Assembly: GCA_963575745.1 (NCBI GenBank)
Contig: CAUYUJ010015282.1
Span: 1,621,933-1,685,932, forward strand
Direction: 5' to 3'
DNA length: 64,000 nt
Source of the DNA: Prorocentrum cordatum
Taxonomy: Eukaryota; Sar; Dinophyceae; Prorocentrales; Prorocentraceae
Position numbers and translations under genes: made by a program
The notes under the pieces: generated by a model
What the model was told of the DNA's origin: nothing
Seen by the model: only the letters and a program-made list of their open reading frames with translations
Database searches by the model: none
Shown here: positions 8,554 through 18,192 of the stretch, piece by piece
How positions within the stretch are numbered: position 1 is the first letter of the stretch
Layout: every line of letters starts with the position of its first letter

Positions 8554-10082
8554 TGAACTTTATCGCGGCCAGTCGCCCCAAGTGGATGTTGTGGTCCTGT
8601 GATGTTGGCAGCGCATTTCTGAAGGGACTCACATTTCAAGATGTGGCGGATATGACAGGGGAACCTCTCAGAACCGTTCAGTTGGACCTGCCCAAGGACA
8701 CGGTGAAGATCGCGAGGCAGTTTGAGCCGTTGTCCAACTATGATGTGAGTCGGCATTGCTTGGAGATGGTACGTCCAGGTTTCGGTCTTAAGGACGCGCC
8801 AAGGCTATGGAATCTCAGGCTAAAACAAGTAATGACGAAGCTTCAGCTTTTGCCGTTGGTGACCGATTCTCAATTTTACTGCAAATGGGCTGGCTCTCGA
8901 TGTGAACCGGTACCTCGTGAACTGGTACCCCTGCACGCTGACAGGGAAGCGGATCGATGCACAGACGTGTTGTTCACTGACCCGAACACAGCAATTGAGG
9001 ATCTGCAGATGGTGTGCAGTACCCACGTGGACGATCTCAAGGGAGCTTCGACCGAACCGATTGCTGATGCCTTCATGGATGCTCTTGAGTCGGAGTTTGG
9101 AAAACTCACAAGGCAGAAGAGAAGGTTCGAGCACTGCGGCGTCATTCATGATCAGCATGAAGACGGATCGGTGTGGTGCTCGCAGGATCACTACGCTGCT
9201 CAACTTCGGCCAATGCAGGTAGACAAGATTCGAGCTGATGAAGAAGCCCTCGATTCTCAAGACCGAACTTCATTTTGGTCACTCTTGGGTGGAGCAGCCT
9301 GGATGTTAGTCACGCGAGCAGATGTTGCAGTCCATATCGGGTATCTACAGCGACACGCTCATGAACCTTGCTGGAAACATGTCAGACATTTGAACTCAGT
9401 TGTACGGTGGATCAAGAGAAAGAAGAGTTCGCTCGTCTACTATTCAGTACCTTTGCCATGGAGTGTTGTGGGTTTCCCCGACAGTGCTTTTCGCGCGACC
9501 GAGCCGGACTGCCTGGCTGTGAGAGCGGCAGTTATCGCGATTGCTGGTCGGGACTTCATGCCGAAAGGAGGACTATGTGCAGCAGTGGAGTTCTACTCAC
9601 GAAAGCAACCTCGAGTATGCCGTTCTACTTTCTCAGCGGAGCTGGCAAGTGTGGATGACGGTATCAGCAATGCTTTGTTGACACAAGTTATGGTGTGCGA
9701 GATCGTTCACGGCCCCTTGACGGCGAAACAGATTCAGAAATGCATGGACACCGGAAGGCTACCAGTTGACTTGCACATTTGCACGGACAACAGGGGCTTG
9801 TTTACGGCGCTGGGTGCCACCGAGCTGAAGGCACCAGCGGAACCTCACCTTTTGTATTTGCTGAGAGCTCTACGTGACAGACTTGAAGCAGGTACTCTCT
9901 GTAAGCTCTGGTGGGTGGACACTAGAGCCATGATCAGCGACGCGTTGACCAAGGGCGGATTGGCTCGAGAACCTATCTTGAAGCTATGGGAGACGGCAGT
10001 TTTGATGATAACTGGAGATGAACCTCTGGCTCTGTGCCTGCGGAGTCCTCACAAGGACACCAGTGAGGGGGAATATCAGTGA
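8505..10082 (+). CDS. Copia reverse transcriptase and RNase H
   Basis: This continues the RT begun in the previous frame. The shift happens within about 8498-8520, and a one-base deletion or a -1 shift would explain it. A few residues of the fingers region also seem short. DVGSAFLKG (8601-8627) is copia motif A with its catalytic Asp, and THVDDLKGA (9021-9047) is the VDD catalytic box. RNase H motifs follow: FPDSAFR, SAELASVDDG, ICTDNRGL and WVDTRAMISDALTK, covering the metal-binding acids and the last conserved D-A-L-T-K segment seen in Ty1/copia. The stop is TGA 10080-10082. It depends on translation from upstream, as no good start is evident. Confidence 0.9.
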   Translation, partial: LQDTFSATASRQSQRIVNFIAASRPKWMLWSCDVGSAFLKGLTFQDVADMTGEPLRTVQLDLPKDTVKIARQFEPLSNYDVSRHCLEMVRPGFGLKDAPRLWNLRLKQVMTKLQLLPLVTDSQFYCKWAGSRCEPVPRELVPLHADREADRCTDVLFTDPNTAIEDLQMVCSTHVDDLKGASTEPIADAFMDALESEFGKLTRQKRRFEHCGVIHDQHEDGSVWCSQDHYAAQLRPMQVDKIRADEEALDSQDRTSFWSLLGGAAWMLVTRADVAVHIGYLQRHAHEPCWKHVRHLNSVVRWIKRKKSSLVYYSVPLPWSVVGFPDSAFRATEPDCLAVRAAVIAIAGRDFMPKGGLCAAVEFYSRKQPRVCRSTFSAELASVDDGISNALLTQVMVCEIVHGPLTAKQIQKCMDTGRLPVDLHICTDNRGLFTALGATELKAPAEPHLLYLLRALRDRLEAGTLCKLWWVDTRAMISDALTKGGLAREPILKLWETAVLMITGDEPLALCLRSPHKDTSEGEYQ

Positions 10083-10518
10083 GTCTTTATCTTTACATAC
10101 GTCGATGGATTGCAAGGTTTTCTTTTGATGAAGATTGGACTGCTATCTTTGCAGGGAGGATATGTTCCCTATATCTTTTTTTGTGTCTACACTGCGGTAG
10201 GCCTTACATGTGACTGGTGCGAGTCGTATTGCTCCTCGCTGTGTTGCTTGTCTGTTACTGTGGTATTGGCAGTAGCTCTTGATGTGCTCTTTATGTGAAT
10301 ATATGTACTTTTGCCGTCTGTCCACTTCTTTTAGCCTCGGGAGCTCCCGTGTTGTGTTTAGGGTGCTCCCACAGAGAGCGCTGTGTGTTTGTTTTGGCAA
10401 CTTGCCTATCAGAGGTCGGTTGCAAGTGGCGGGCCAGCCGCGTAAGCGAATCTGCTGTGCCCTCAGTGCGTACGCGTGGGATCAGCTCGTAGACTTTCGC
10501 TGAGTTTTTCCCACCCCG
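10083..10518. other. Copia region between pol and 3' LTR
   Basis: These 436 bp are non-coding. I see no purine tract next to the 3' LTR, where plus-strand priming is expected. The nearest purine run (GTGAGGGGGAA, about 10063-10073) is some 450 bp upstream, at the end of pol. A 62-codon hydrophobic frame near 10110 lacks a good start. Confidence 0.6.
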
Positions 10519-10907
10519 AGTTGATGTGTATATGTCCTCCCGGGAGAAGGGAGGGTAAGCATGAGTGCTCAGCGTGCAGAGAGGCATGTATACGGCAAAG
10601 CGGCGTGACTGCCGCTTTGGCTCAAGCCATTCAGTGAGAAGCCTCTCTCTAGAGGGTGCGAATCCTGTGTGCGGCGGCAGCCTCCCCCCTTTCCACCATC
10701 ATTCCATATCAGATAATCAAGATTATCGACATCACGACGATCCTCGTGGTCCTCTCCCTCTTCGTGGCCCTCGGGGCCAGCAGGGCAGTCAGGACTGGCA
10801 CGCTCGGCGTGCGTGTATCACCCTGGCCGGCGGACGCGCTGGCCGAGCTGGACAGCTACGACCCTCGGGAGGTGTTGACCTGGGAGGGTGAGCATCGGCA
10901 AAACAAC
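10519..10907 (+). repeat. 3' LTR of the copia element
   Basis: This is a second copy of the 389-bp LTR. One base (10734) visibly differs from the 5' copy. Because LTRs are identical at insertion, this dates the insertion as very recent. Confidence 0.95.
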
Positions 10908-10913
10908 TCCCCA
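10908..10913. repeat. Target-site duplication, right copy (TCCCCA)
   Basis: This matches 596-601 and directly follows the 3' LTR. Confidence 0.85.
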
Positions 10914-11365
10914 GGGGTGCACTGGGAGCCCATGGGGCGGTTGCGCGAAGATGCCTCGAACGAGTGCGCCGGATCAGGACACGCCTGGCGCGCCCGGCGC
11001 GCTTGGCGCATCGCCGCAAATGCTTGGGGGTGCGCTGGCGGCCCGCGGGGCGATGTTGCGAGGATGTCTCGAGCAAGGGCGCCGGATCGGGACGCGCCAG
11101 GCGCGCCCAGCACGCCCGGTGCGCTGGGGGTTCGCGGGGCGATTTGCGAGAACGTCTCGAGCGATTGCGCCGGATGGGGGCGCTCCTGGCGCGCCCAGCG
11201 CATCGCCGGAAATGGTCCCTGGGAGTGCGCTGCCGTCAGAGGGGCGATTTTGCGAGGATGCCTGGAGCGAGGGCGCCGGATGGGGACACGCTTGGCGCAC
11301 CCGGCGCGCCCGGCGCATCGCTGGGGGCGCGTTGCGGGGCAACTTTCTCGAGCGCCGGGGGTCAG
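10914..11365. repeat. Diverged GC-rich tandem repeat array
   Basis: Units beginning CGCCGGAT start at 10967, 11080, 11168 and 11274, with a partial unit from 11353. Unit lengths are 113, 88, 106 and 79 bp. Shared blocks include GGCGCGCCCGGCGCGC, GCGCATCGC, GGGGCGAT and GAGGATGTCTCGAGC-like sequence. 10914-10966 is the right half of the unit split by the copia element. Open frames over it are a by-product of high GC and differ between units. Confidence 0.8.
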
Positions 11366-12202
11366 GATGATTTGAATTCCACAAGAATTTCCTCAAACAA
11401 AGGTTCCTTGTCCAACTCTCGCACCGTAGTCCTTATCCCCGCTTCCTCCTCCCTTCTCCTCCCCTCACCCCTGCGTCGAGAGGAGGAGGAGGAGGAGGAG
11501 GAGGAGGAGGAGGAGGAGTGTCTAGAAGCTAGCTGAAGTCTTGATCCATTGTCTACATACGGCAGGAGAGCGCTGAACATTCTTGAAAAGGGCAAGATGC
11601 AGCCAATGTACTCGGAGTGGCCCCAGCCAGACGGTCTGGAGCCTGCCAAGCAAGTGATAAACTAAACCCATGCTTCTGGCCAGGCCAATGCGCCCCCTGT
11701 CAAAATCAACAGGCGCGAAGTCAGGCAAGAAGCAAGAGGAAAAGGAGGAAAAGGAGGAGGAAAAGGAGGGGGGGGAGGTGGAGCAGGAGGAGGAGAAAAA
11801 CGAGGAGGACGAGGAGGAGAATATTGATAATTGATGATGAGGAGGAGGAGGAGGAGGAGTGAGCAGAAGAAGGAGGAGAGAGGGTGAGGATGATATAGAA
11901 TGGTGAGGAGGGGGACGAAAACTAGCAGCGAGGAGGAGAAAGGAAGAAAGAGTGAGAAAGGATGGAGCAGAGAGCAGAAAAAGGAAGAGGTGAGGAGGAG
12001 AAGGAGGACAAGGAGACGGCGCAGGGCCTAGAAGGTTTGACGGAGCAGCGAGGGAGAGAACGGTTGGATGAGAAGGAGAAGGAGGTGAACATATTATGAT
12101 GATCATGATGATGATGATGAGGAGGATGAGGATGAGGATGAGGATGAGGATGAGGATGAGGATGAGGATGAGGATGAGGATGAGGATGAGGATGAGGATG
12201 AG
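11366..12202. repeat. Purine-rich low-complexity DNA
   Basis: (GGA)n at 11478-11518 and 11740-11862, further GGA/GAA-rich DNA, then (GAT)n/(GAGGAT)n at 12095-12202 running into the gap. No gene is supported. The long Arg/Glu or Met/Arg frames are repeat translations. Confidence 0.85.
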
Positions 12203-12302
12203 NNNNNNNNNNNNNNNNNNNNNNNNNNNNNNNNNNNNNNNNNNNNNNNNNNNNNNNNNNNNNNNNNNNNNNNNNNNNNNNNNNNNNNNNNNNNNNNNNN
12301 NN
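12203..12302. other. Assembly gap (100 N)
   Basis: Exactly 100 Ns sit inside a (GAGGAT)n tract. The true length is unknown. Confidence 0.99.
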
Positions 12303-12570
12303 CGACCGCAAGTGTCCATCATCCTGCTGATCCCTCGTCCTCACTGTCGTCGGTGTCGCATCGTCGTCGTTGTCAGCATCGACGCCGTCGATCGACGGTT
12401 GACATCACGTCCCACGCCGTGTCAGAGGGTTTGGAAGCGGCGGCCGATCGAATGACACGCGAGGCGACCGAGCAACGACGAACACGAAACCGAAAAGTAG
12501 AGACGACAGAGGAGTTGCGTCCTATGAGGGGCGACGACGAACAAACGCGAGATGCTCGAGAGCACAGTCG
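12303..12570. other. Unassigned DNA between gap and palindromic array
   Basis: Moderately GC-rich with many TCG/CGA steps. No motif or reliable exon seen. Confidence 0.5.
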
Positions 12571-12757
12571 GACGGCGTCCAGCTGCGAGCTGGACGGAGC
12601 TGGACGCCGTCCAGCTCCGAGCTGGACGGAGCTGGACGCCGTCCAGCTCAGAGCTGGACGGAGCTGGACGCCGTCCAGCTCAGAGCTGGACGGAGCTGGA
12701 CGGAGCTGGACGCCGTCCAGCTCAGAGCTGGACGGAGCTGGACGACGTCCAGCTCTG
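12571..12757. repeat. 32-bp minisatellite of palindromic units
   Basis: CCGTCCAGCTC or a one-base variant ends units at 12575, 12607, 12639, 12671, 12713 and 12745. The spacing is 32 bp except one 42-bp step, which holds an extra GGAGCTGGAC half-unit. Each unit contains GAGCTGGACG, one base, then CGTCCAGCTC, a perfect 10-bp inverted repeat. The array could extrude hairpins. It is not CRISPR-like, because there are no unique spacers. Confidence 0.85.
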
Positions 12758-13130
12758 TCCAGGTCGGGCTGGACAGGGTTCGGCTCGATCCTGCTGGGAT
12801 GCCTCGGCGAGTTTGGATGCGTCCCCCCACCCTCGGTTTGCCAATGGCTGTGCTCGCTTTGCTATGCCGTCTGCCGTTTTCAGACGGTTGAGCTTGTTTT
12901 TGCCCGCCGCACCTTGCAGCAGCCCCCGCCCTTGGACCCAGCGCACACAACACGGTGGTTTCGGGCTTCAGTCTTACTGACTCCCACACCCATTGAGCGT
13001 TGAGGATGGATGGGAGAGGAGTGTGAGTAAGGAGGAGTGCGAAGACGAGGGATGTTGAGGATAAGGATGGGTGGGGAGGGATGCCGAGCCGAGGGCAGCG
13101 AAGACACGGAGATTCGGCCCTCCTTCTGCA
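12758..13130. other. Unassigned DNA
   Basis: No gene is supported. CCTCCTTCTGCAG ends at 13130 and looks like a splice acceptor for the next entry. Confidence 0.5.
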
Positions 13131-13357
13131 GGTGGCCCCCTGGTCCCGAAGCGATGGCCATGATGGCGTCATCGTCCCTGCACCGTTTCCTTCGTGTTCG
13201 GCAGCGTGATGAGGGCCAGGACTCCCAGCGTGTGGTGCGCCAGAGACTTGATTCTGACGCTGACCTCCCAGCGTGGGCGCGGGCCTTCCGCACGCTTCCT
13301 GTAGTTGCTGCTGCCAATGGCAAGGACCTTGCCGATAACAATTATCTTACCATCTAG
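13131..13357 (+). CDS. Possible upstream exon of the DNMT-like gene
   Basis: An open stretch follows the pyrimidine-rich acceptor and includes an ATG at 13154. It encodes about 67 residues rich in Arg and Asp and ends at TAG 13355-13357. I recognise no domain. Its position 35 bp before the methyltransferase exon is the only reason to link it. It could equally be a chance frame. Confidence 0.25.
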
Positions 13358-13392
13358 TCACCGCAGTCCACGTTGACTCAGTAGGGCGGGGG

Positions 13393-15095
13393 GTGGTGAT
13401 AAGTGCTGTGCTGAAATCCTGTCAGGACCTCAAGGTGTTGACCATTTGTTCGGGGATCGAGTCGCCATTGGAAGCGCTGCGGCTTCTCGGTGTCAATCCC
13501 ATCTCTACTGGATATTGGGACACGGAGGCGCGCTACGACGCTTTCGTGCATCGGCGCCCTCCCAAGACAAATGCCAACTCCAATGCTACCCCTGCCATCA
13601 TATGACATGTTTGGGTAAAGTGCAGGGTCTCGCCTCGGGGGATCGCCCCGGCCTCGAGGTACCTTGGCTGGTCGGATAAGATCCACCTCGGCAAAGAGCG
13701 GGGAGACTTCAACACATGCAACTTCAGGATCCCTGGTGTTCTCTCTTTATCTCTTGGCTGATGTCGGGAACGTATAGCAGTCAACGCTTGGAAGATGCAT
13801 GCTGCATAGTGCGAGTGTCCACTCACTGTGGAGTACCTGCCCCAACCTCCAGCTTTCTTGGCCTGAGCTGACCCCATCTGGCTTTGCCTGTTTGAACTCA
13901 ATTCTCCAGTGAGCTGGGCGACACCGACATGCTCATCGCTGGCTGCCCGCGCCCTCCGTTCTCCAGGAACGGGAGTGGCGGTTCCTGGACAGATGAGCGA
14001 TCCAATGTGTTGCTGAAGACCATCGGTGCAATCCACCACCTCGCCAACCGCACCGTGTCGGGGAGCAACCCGTATGATCGTATCCCGAGGCCAGGCCTCA
14101 AGGGGTTCGTGCTCGAGAATAGCATGGGCTACGCCTTGTTCCCGCCTGCCACCCCGCAAGGTCACTGTGCCACCAAGCTATGGCACTGGGTCTGAGTAAG
14201 CCTGGACAACCCAAATGCAAAGCCTGTGCGTGGTCTTGGTGAGGGCCGCACTTTGCCACAATGCCTCAACACTTTTCCAGGGACCATGCTTTCAGCAGCC
14301 TCAGGTTTCACAGCTCACACGCCTGGAATCCTGCCGATGGGCATTGCGGGTGTCCAAGGGCTCCTTGACAGGCCTAAGGGGAAAGGTGAGTCGGCGATGA
14401 CCCGTTTGTTGCGGGTCCTGTGCGAGGGTTTCGACAGGCCTGGCGATTGGGAGCTCCGCTGGTTCAAAATGAATACCAGCAACTACTTGCTTCCCCAGAG
14501 CCGCCCTCGCGTGTACATCGTTGGTCGCCTGGTGAGTCGGTCACTCGGTGTTCGAACATCGAGCGAGCCGAAATGCAACTCGAGCCAATCACACCATGCC
14601 GCCTGCTCTCTCCTACGCCGTTTAGCGTGTGAGTTGTGGGTTGCCAACCTCCCTTTGCCCAGGTGTTTGGGAGATGGCCACGTGATGAAGCGGAACATCG
14701 TTGACTTTCGCCCCAAAGACGTGCTGCCCCCGCTCATCGTGGCGCAGTCCTCTTCGGTGGTGCACTTTCTGGACAAGACGCTGCCCACGGACAGCTGGTT
14801 TGGTGAAACACGCCACTACTACTCACACAGTGTGCCTTGAGCGGATGAGGGTGAGGAGGAGAAGGTGAGGCAAGGAAGGAAGGTGAGGAGGTCAAGGAGG
14901 AGGGTGAGGATGAGAAGGACGGACCCCTGCCCCAGCCCGCCGCAGGCGATGCCCCCCACGCTCGAGATGGCCTTGAACCTCAACGCTGTGAAGCGCGAGG
15001 TGGTCAACATGATGAACAATCCCGAGTACGCAGACAAGGTGTGCATCTGCGACGTCACTCGCAGCGAGGACCACGTTTGCCCACGGAGGGAAATG
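13393..15095 (+). CDS. DNA cytosine-5 methyltransferase-like gene in several exons, catalytic Cys missing
   Basis: The pieces read in order as a C5 cytosine methyltransferase, which transfers a methyl group from AdoMet to cytosine in nuclear DNA. Exon-like blocks: 13393 to about 13560 with VLTICSGIESPLEALRLLG (motif I); about 13911-14130, after a TTCTCCAG acceptor, with DMLIAGCPRPPFSRNG (motif IV loop) and FVLENSMG (motif VI, ENV written ENS); about 14330-14540 with RWFKMNTSNYLLPQSRPRVY (motif VIII, Q-x-R-x-R); about 14690-14820 with FRPKDVLPPL; and about 14948-15095 with VCICDVTRS. The first two blocks and the last two are separated by stops or frame changes that fit introns, but not all junctions show clean splice sites. 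Aligned to the usual PC loop, the nucleophilic Cys codon at 13950-13952 is CGC (Arg). It may be a pseudogene or a catalytically dead homologue. Confidence 0.7.
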
Positions 15096-16103
15096 AGGCA
15101 GTGGAGGGAGGAGGAGGAGGAGGAAGAAGAGGACGGGCAGGAGGAGCAGGTCAAGGAGGAGGAGGAGGACAAGGAGAAAGGAGAAAGGAGGAGGAGGAGG
15201 AGGAGGAGAAACGAGAAGGTTAAGGAAGGGGCAAAGGAGTGAGGGAGGAGGAAGACGAGGAGAAGGATGAGGGAGGGTGAGAGCTAGTTTTCAGATGAGA
15301 CGTGGCGCCGCCAGTGACGGTGTCTGTAACACGACGGTCGTAGTCATATCATCGAATCAAGCCCTCATCGGCCCTCCCTCGTCCTCCGTCAACTCCAGGC
15401 GTAGTTGTGGGCCTGTCGATTCCCCCTGAGGACTCGTTTGGGGCTCGTTTGGTTCGTCCCTGGTTCCATCTTGGGGCTATCTGGGTGAGTCTGGAAGGCC
15501 CTTGGGGCCATGTTGGATACCATCGGTCAGATCAGGCGCAAGCAATAGTGCGTTTATCCAATACTCCTCGTCGGGGTTACGATCCTTGTGAGGGGTGTCA
15601 AGCTTTGACGCTCAACAAACACAGGAGGAAGGGGGTGAGGGAGCAGTTATCCGCGGTAATCCCCTCCCCGAATGGGTAGAAGGTGGGTGATTAGACCAGG
15701 CGACCTAAACCAACCGCACCAAGAATGGGGGTTAACTGAGCATGCTACTTCATCTTCCCCCCCCTACGCTGACGCCGCCACTGAGCCACGCACCATTACA
15801 AACACATCTGAGCATACAATCACGTGTAGTAACGCTCGCAAGGCTCTCCACCACGCACCGCACACCCTGCTCCAATCACCACTACATCCATATCACCTCT
15901 CCCACCCTCCTGCCAGCCATTACACAACCACCACCTCATTCTCATCCCACCACATCCACCAGGCCAACAACCCGCCTTCTCCAGACCCCATCCGCCGTAG
16001 TAGCATTTTGGCTTCGAGGTTCGTGCATTCGCAACCCTTGCCTGTTTTGGCATCGATTCGGTCCGACCTCCGCTGAGGACTGGGCCAAGTTTCTTTACGC
16101 AAG
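15096..16103. other. Intergenic DNA with (GGA)n
   Basis: (GGA)n occupies 15105-15290. The rest, 15290-16103, has no recognisable gene. The last 400 bases are C/T-rich with CCACC runs ahead of the next gene. Confidence 0.6.
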
Positions 16104-17843
16104 ATGGCAGTGCCTCCGCCAGAGACTGGGGGAGCCACCGGCGCGGCGCCCTCCGCGCCGCCTGCTGGCCATGGCACGGCCACCCCCGACTCGCGGACGG
16201 GGAATGACACGCCAGGTGTGGAGGCTGCGCCGCCATCCCGCTCGAGTGCCTCCGCTTTTGGCGCGCTAGCAGTTGTGCCCGAAGAGTTCGAGGATGCCGA
16301 GGACACGTTCCTCTGCAAGAAGGAAAACAGAATGGTTCCAGTATCGGAGAAGTTCGCTGGCAAAGGAGTTAATAATGTGTGCTGCGACTGCCAGGGCAAC
16401 TACAAAGCCTTGACGCGCAGGTGGAAAGGCAACAAAGGCTTGAAGGACTGGTGGAACGCAAAAAACGAGGACGATCAGATCGAGTGGTACCGCGAGCACA
16501 AGGCGGTCAACAGGGACAAGAAGAGGCACGCTGGCACCCGCCTGGACATCACAGTTGGCTGCACCAGGGAGAAGGGCACGGAGGGCAGGAGGCGCTACCA
16601 CTATCGGCCGTACAGCATCGTGAGGGCTGAGCTCAAGCAGGAGAATCCGACCTGGACTGAGTCGCAGTGCGAGACCGAGTGGCAGAAGCTGCTCCTCGAC
16701 CCCACCCAAGCCACCAAGCAAGATATCGACGGCCAATGGCTCCTCGGTAAATACCTCGGCGTCTTTGACGACGACGTCGACAGGTCCGTGGTCGCGACAT
16801 CGCTGCTGAACCACAGGCAAGCTTCCACCGCAGAAGAAGCCCAGGGCATGTTGGATGAGGCGATGCAGCACATGAGCCAGGATGCAGGCAAGGCCAGCTC
16901 GACGGCCAGGAAGCTGATGCAATCGGTATCTGCGGGGACTGCGTCGGCATCTTTTCCTCCCAATCTCGTGGGAGGGGTGGTGTCGGCCGAAGGTGACGGT
17001 GACTCGGCGGCCTCAGCACTAACCAGCCAGCTTGTGGGCGCCTTGAGCCTGGCGGCGACTGCAGATCGTGCTGAGCAGGAGATGGAGCTGAGGGGGGAGG
17101 CTGAGGCTGCGGAGAGAGCTGCTGGGGTGAAGGCGGCGGCGGCCACGGCCCCAGATACGGTGAAAGGTGGGGCTGACGATGCTCAGGTCAAGCTCAAGGT
17201 GTCCCAGGTTGTTGACTCTGCAATACTCAGGTTCGAGAACTCCGTGGCCTCGACGCAGCTGGAGCTGACCCATGTCATCACTGAGATGAAAGGCATCGTG
17301 GAGGACCTGGACGCCAATGGCAAGGACGCCCTCAAGCAGGCAGAGGAGAAGATGGCCGAGCTCCCTGCCACAGCCGAGCTCGCCGTGAAGAACTTTCAGG
17401 ACGCCAAGACGTGCTCGGACATGAACTCGGCCAAGATTGATTGCAAAACCGTCCAGGCGCCCGCGAACGCGCTGATCAAACCTGCCAAGGACGCGCTGCA
17501 GAAGGCAAAGGCTGAGTTCATGAAAGTGACCCGTGCGAAGCGCCCTAAGCTTGCTCGGTCCAACGCCTCAGACGACCTTGGACAAGCTACACGAGCACGG
17601 TTCGACTTCGCATTAGCACAGGTGGGAGCTACCTCCGATCACGTCGGCACCACCTTTGAGAATGCGTCCGCCGACATGCCATTTGTCCTGGACGCTGATG
17701 AGGTCGTGCAGCAGCTTCAGAAGGGCCTGCCCTGGAGGGAGTTCGACAAGTGGGTGACGAACCAGCTGGAGAAGGCGAGCTACCCTGAGGAGCAGCAGTT
17801 CGTCCAGATGTATATTCCACAGGCGTATGTCAGACGAAGATGA
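16104..17843 (+). CDS. Hypothetical 579-aa protein with Cys cluster and helical repeats
   Basis: A single uninterrupted frame begins at an ATG in a good eukaryotic context (GCAAGATGG). I do not recognise a named family. Residues 1-60 are Pro/Ala/Thr-rich and look disordered. Residues 71-160 look globular, with C71, C93, C94, C96 and C153, a Trp-rich helix (KDWWNAKNEDDQIEWY, about 115-129) and a basic region. After residue 165 the chain is strongly helical, Ala/Glu/Lys/Gln-rich, with likely coiled coils around 370-480. There is no signal peptide or membrane segment. It is not plainly part of a transposon. The uninterrupted length and normal codon use suggest a real host gene or a domesticated element ORF. 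The stop is TGA 17841-17843, unless splicing joins it to 18193-18702. Confidence 0.65.
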   Translation: MAVPPPETGGATGAAPSAPPAGHGTATPDSRTGNDTPGVEAAPPSRSSASAFGALAVVPEEFEDAEDTFLCKKENRMVPVSEKFAGKGVNNVCCDCQGNYKALTRRWKGNKGLKDWWNAKNEDDQIEWYREHKAVNRDKKRHAGTRLDITVGCTREKGTEGRRRYHYRPYSIVRAELKQENPTWTESQCETEWQKLLLDPTQATKQDIDGQWLLGKYLGVFDDDVDRSVVATSLLNHRQASTAEEAQGMLDEAMQHMSQDAGKASSTARKLMQSVSAGTASASFPPNLVGGVVSAEGDGDSAASALTSQLVGALSLAATADRAEQEMELRGEAEAAERAAGVKAAAATAPDTVKGGADDAQVKLKVSQVVDSAILRFENSVASTQLELTHVITEMKGIVEDLDANGKDALKQAEEKMAELPATAELAVKNFQDAKTCSDMNSAKIDCKTVQAPANALIKPAKDALQKAKAEFMKVTRAKRPKLARSNASDDLGQATRARFDFALAQVGATSDHVGTTFENASADMPFVLDADEVVQQLQKGLPWREFDKWVTNQLEKASYPEEQQFVQMYIPQAYVRRR

Positions 17844-18192
17844 AGAGGGGGCTGCAGTTAAAGCACTCGACGCGTGATTTGAGGAGTTACAGTCCCAAGA
17901 GACCTCCTGGCCCCACGCCCCCCGCCCCCCTCACCCCCCCTCCCCAAAAAGAAGCCCCCAGAGGGCGGCGAAAGCGCCCCAAGCGGGCCCCAAGAGGACC
18001 CCAAGAGGACCCCAAGATGGCTCAAAGAGGGGGGTCGGAGGAGTAGGAGTATGAGTAGGAGTAGGAGTAGGAGTAGGAGGAGGAGGAGGAGGAGGAGGAG
18101 GAGGAGGAAGAACATGGGGAGGAGGAGGAGGAGGAGGATGCACCGTTGAGCGCAGTGTCTGCAGGAGCCCCTCCTCCTTTTCGTCTGGGCAG
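17844..18192. other. Low-complexity spacer or intron
   Basis: C-rich then (GGAGTA)n/(GGA)n DNA (18040-18140), ending in CTTTTCGTCTGGGCAG before a G at 18193. That is a plausible dinoflagellate AG|G acceptor. Confidence 0.5.

Larger units (their letters stand above)
602..10907 (+). mobile_element. Ty1/copia-type LTR retrotransposon with a methyltransferase-like domain
   Basis: This 10.3-kb element has 389-bp direct LTRs, a target duplication, a tRNA primer site after the 5' LTR, and the copia gene order gag, protease, integrase, reverse transcriptase, RNase H. The integrase lies before the RT, which separates Ty1/copia from Ty3/gypsy. An extra region of about 700 codons between protease and integrase holds a C5-methyltransferase-like domain. 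The polyprotein frame is interrupted by TGA at 3583, TAA at 5953 and a frame change near 8505. The LTRs differ at one visible base, so insertion was recent. It either needs recoding for expression or was copied in trans as a defective genome. Confidence 0.95.

Noticed and set aside
10110-10298. 62-codon hydrophobic ORF between copia pol and 3' LTR
   Set aside because: It begins at a non-ATG codon, has no family resemblance and lies in the untranslated part of the element.
10656-11375. ORF running from the 3' LTR into the GC-rich tandem repeat
   Set aside because: It joins LTR sequence to a non-coding repeat. The copy at the 5' LTR leads elsewhere, and the repeat frame is not kept between units.
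12571-12757. Direct-repeat array that might suggest CRISPR
   Set aside because: No unique spacers, units are palindromic and contiguous, and the genome is eukaryotic.
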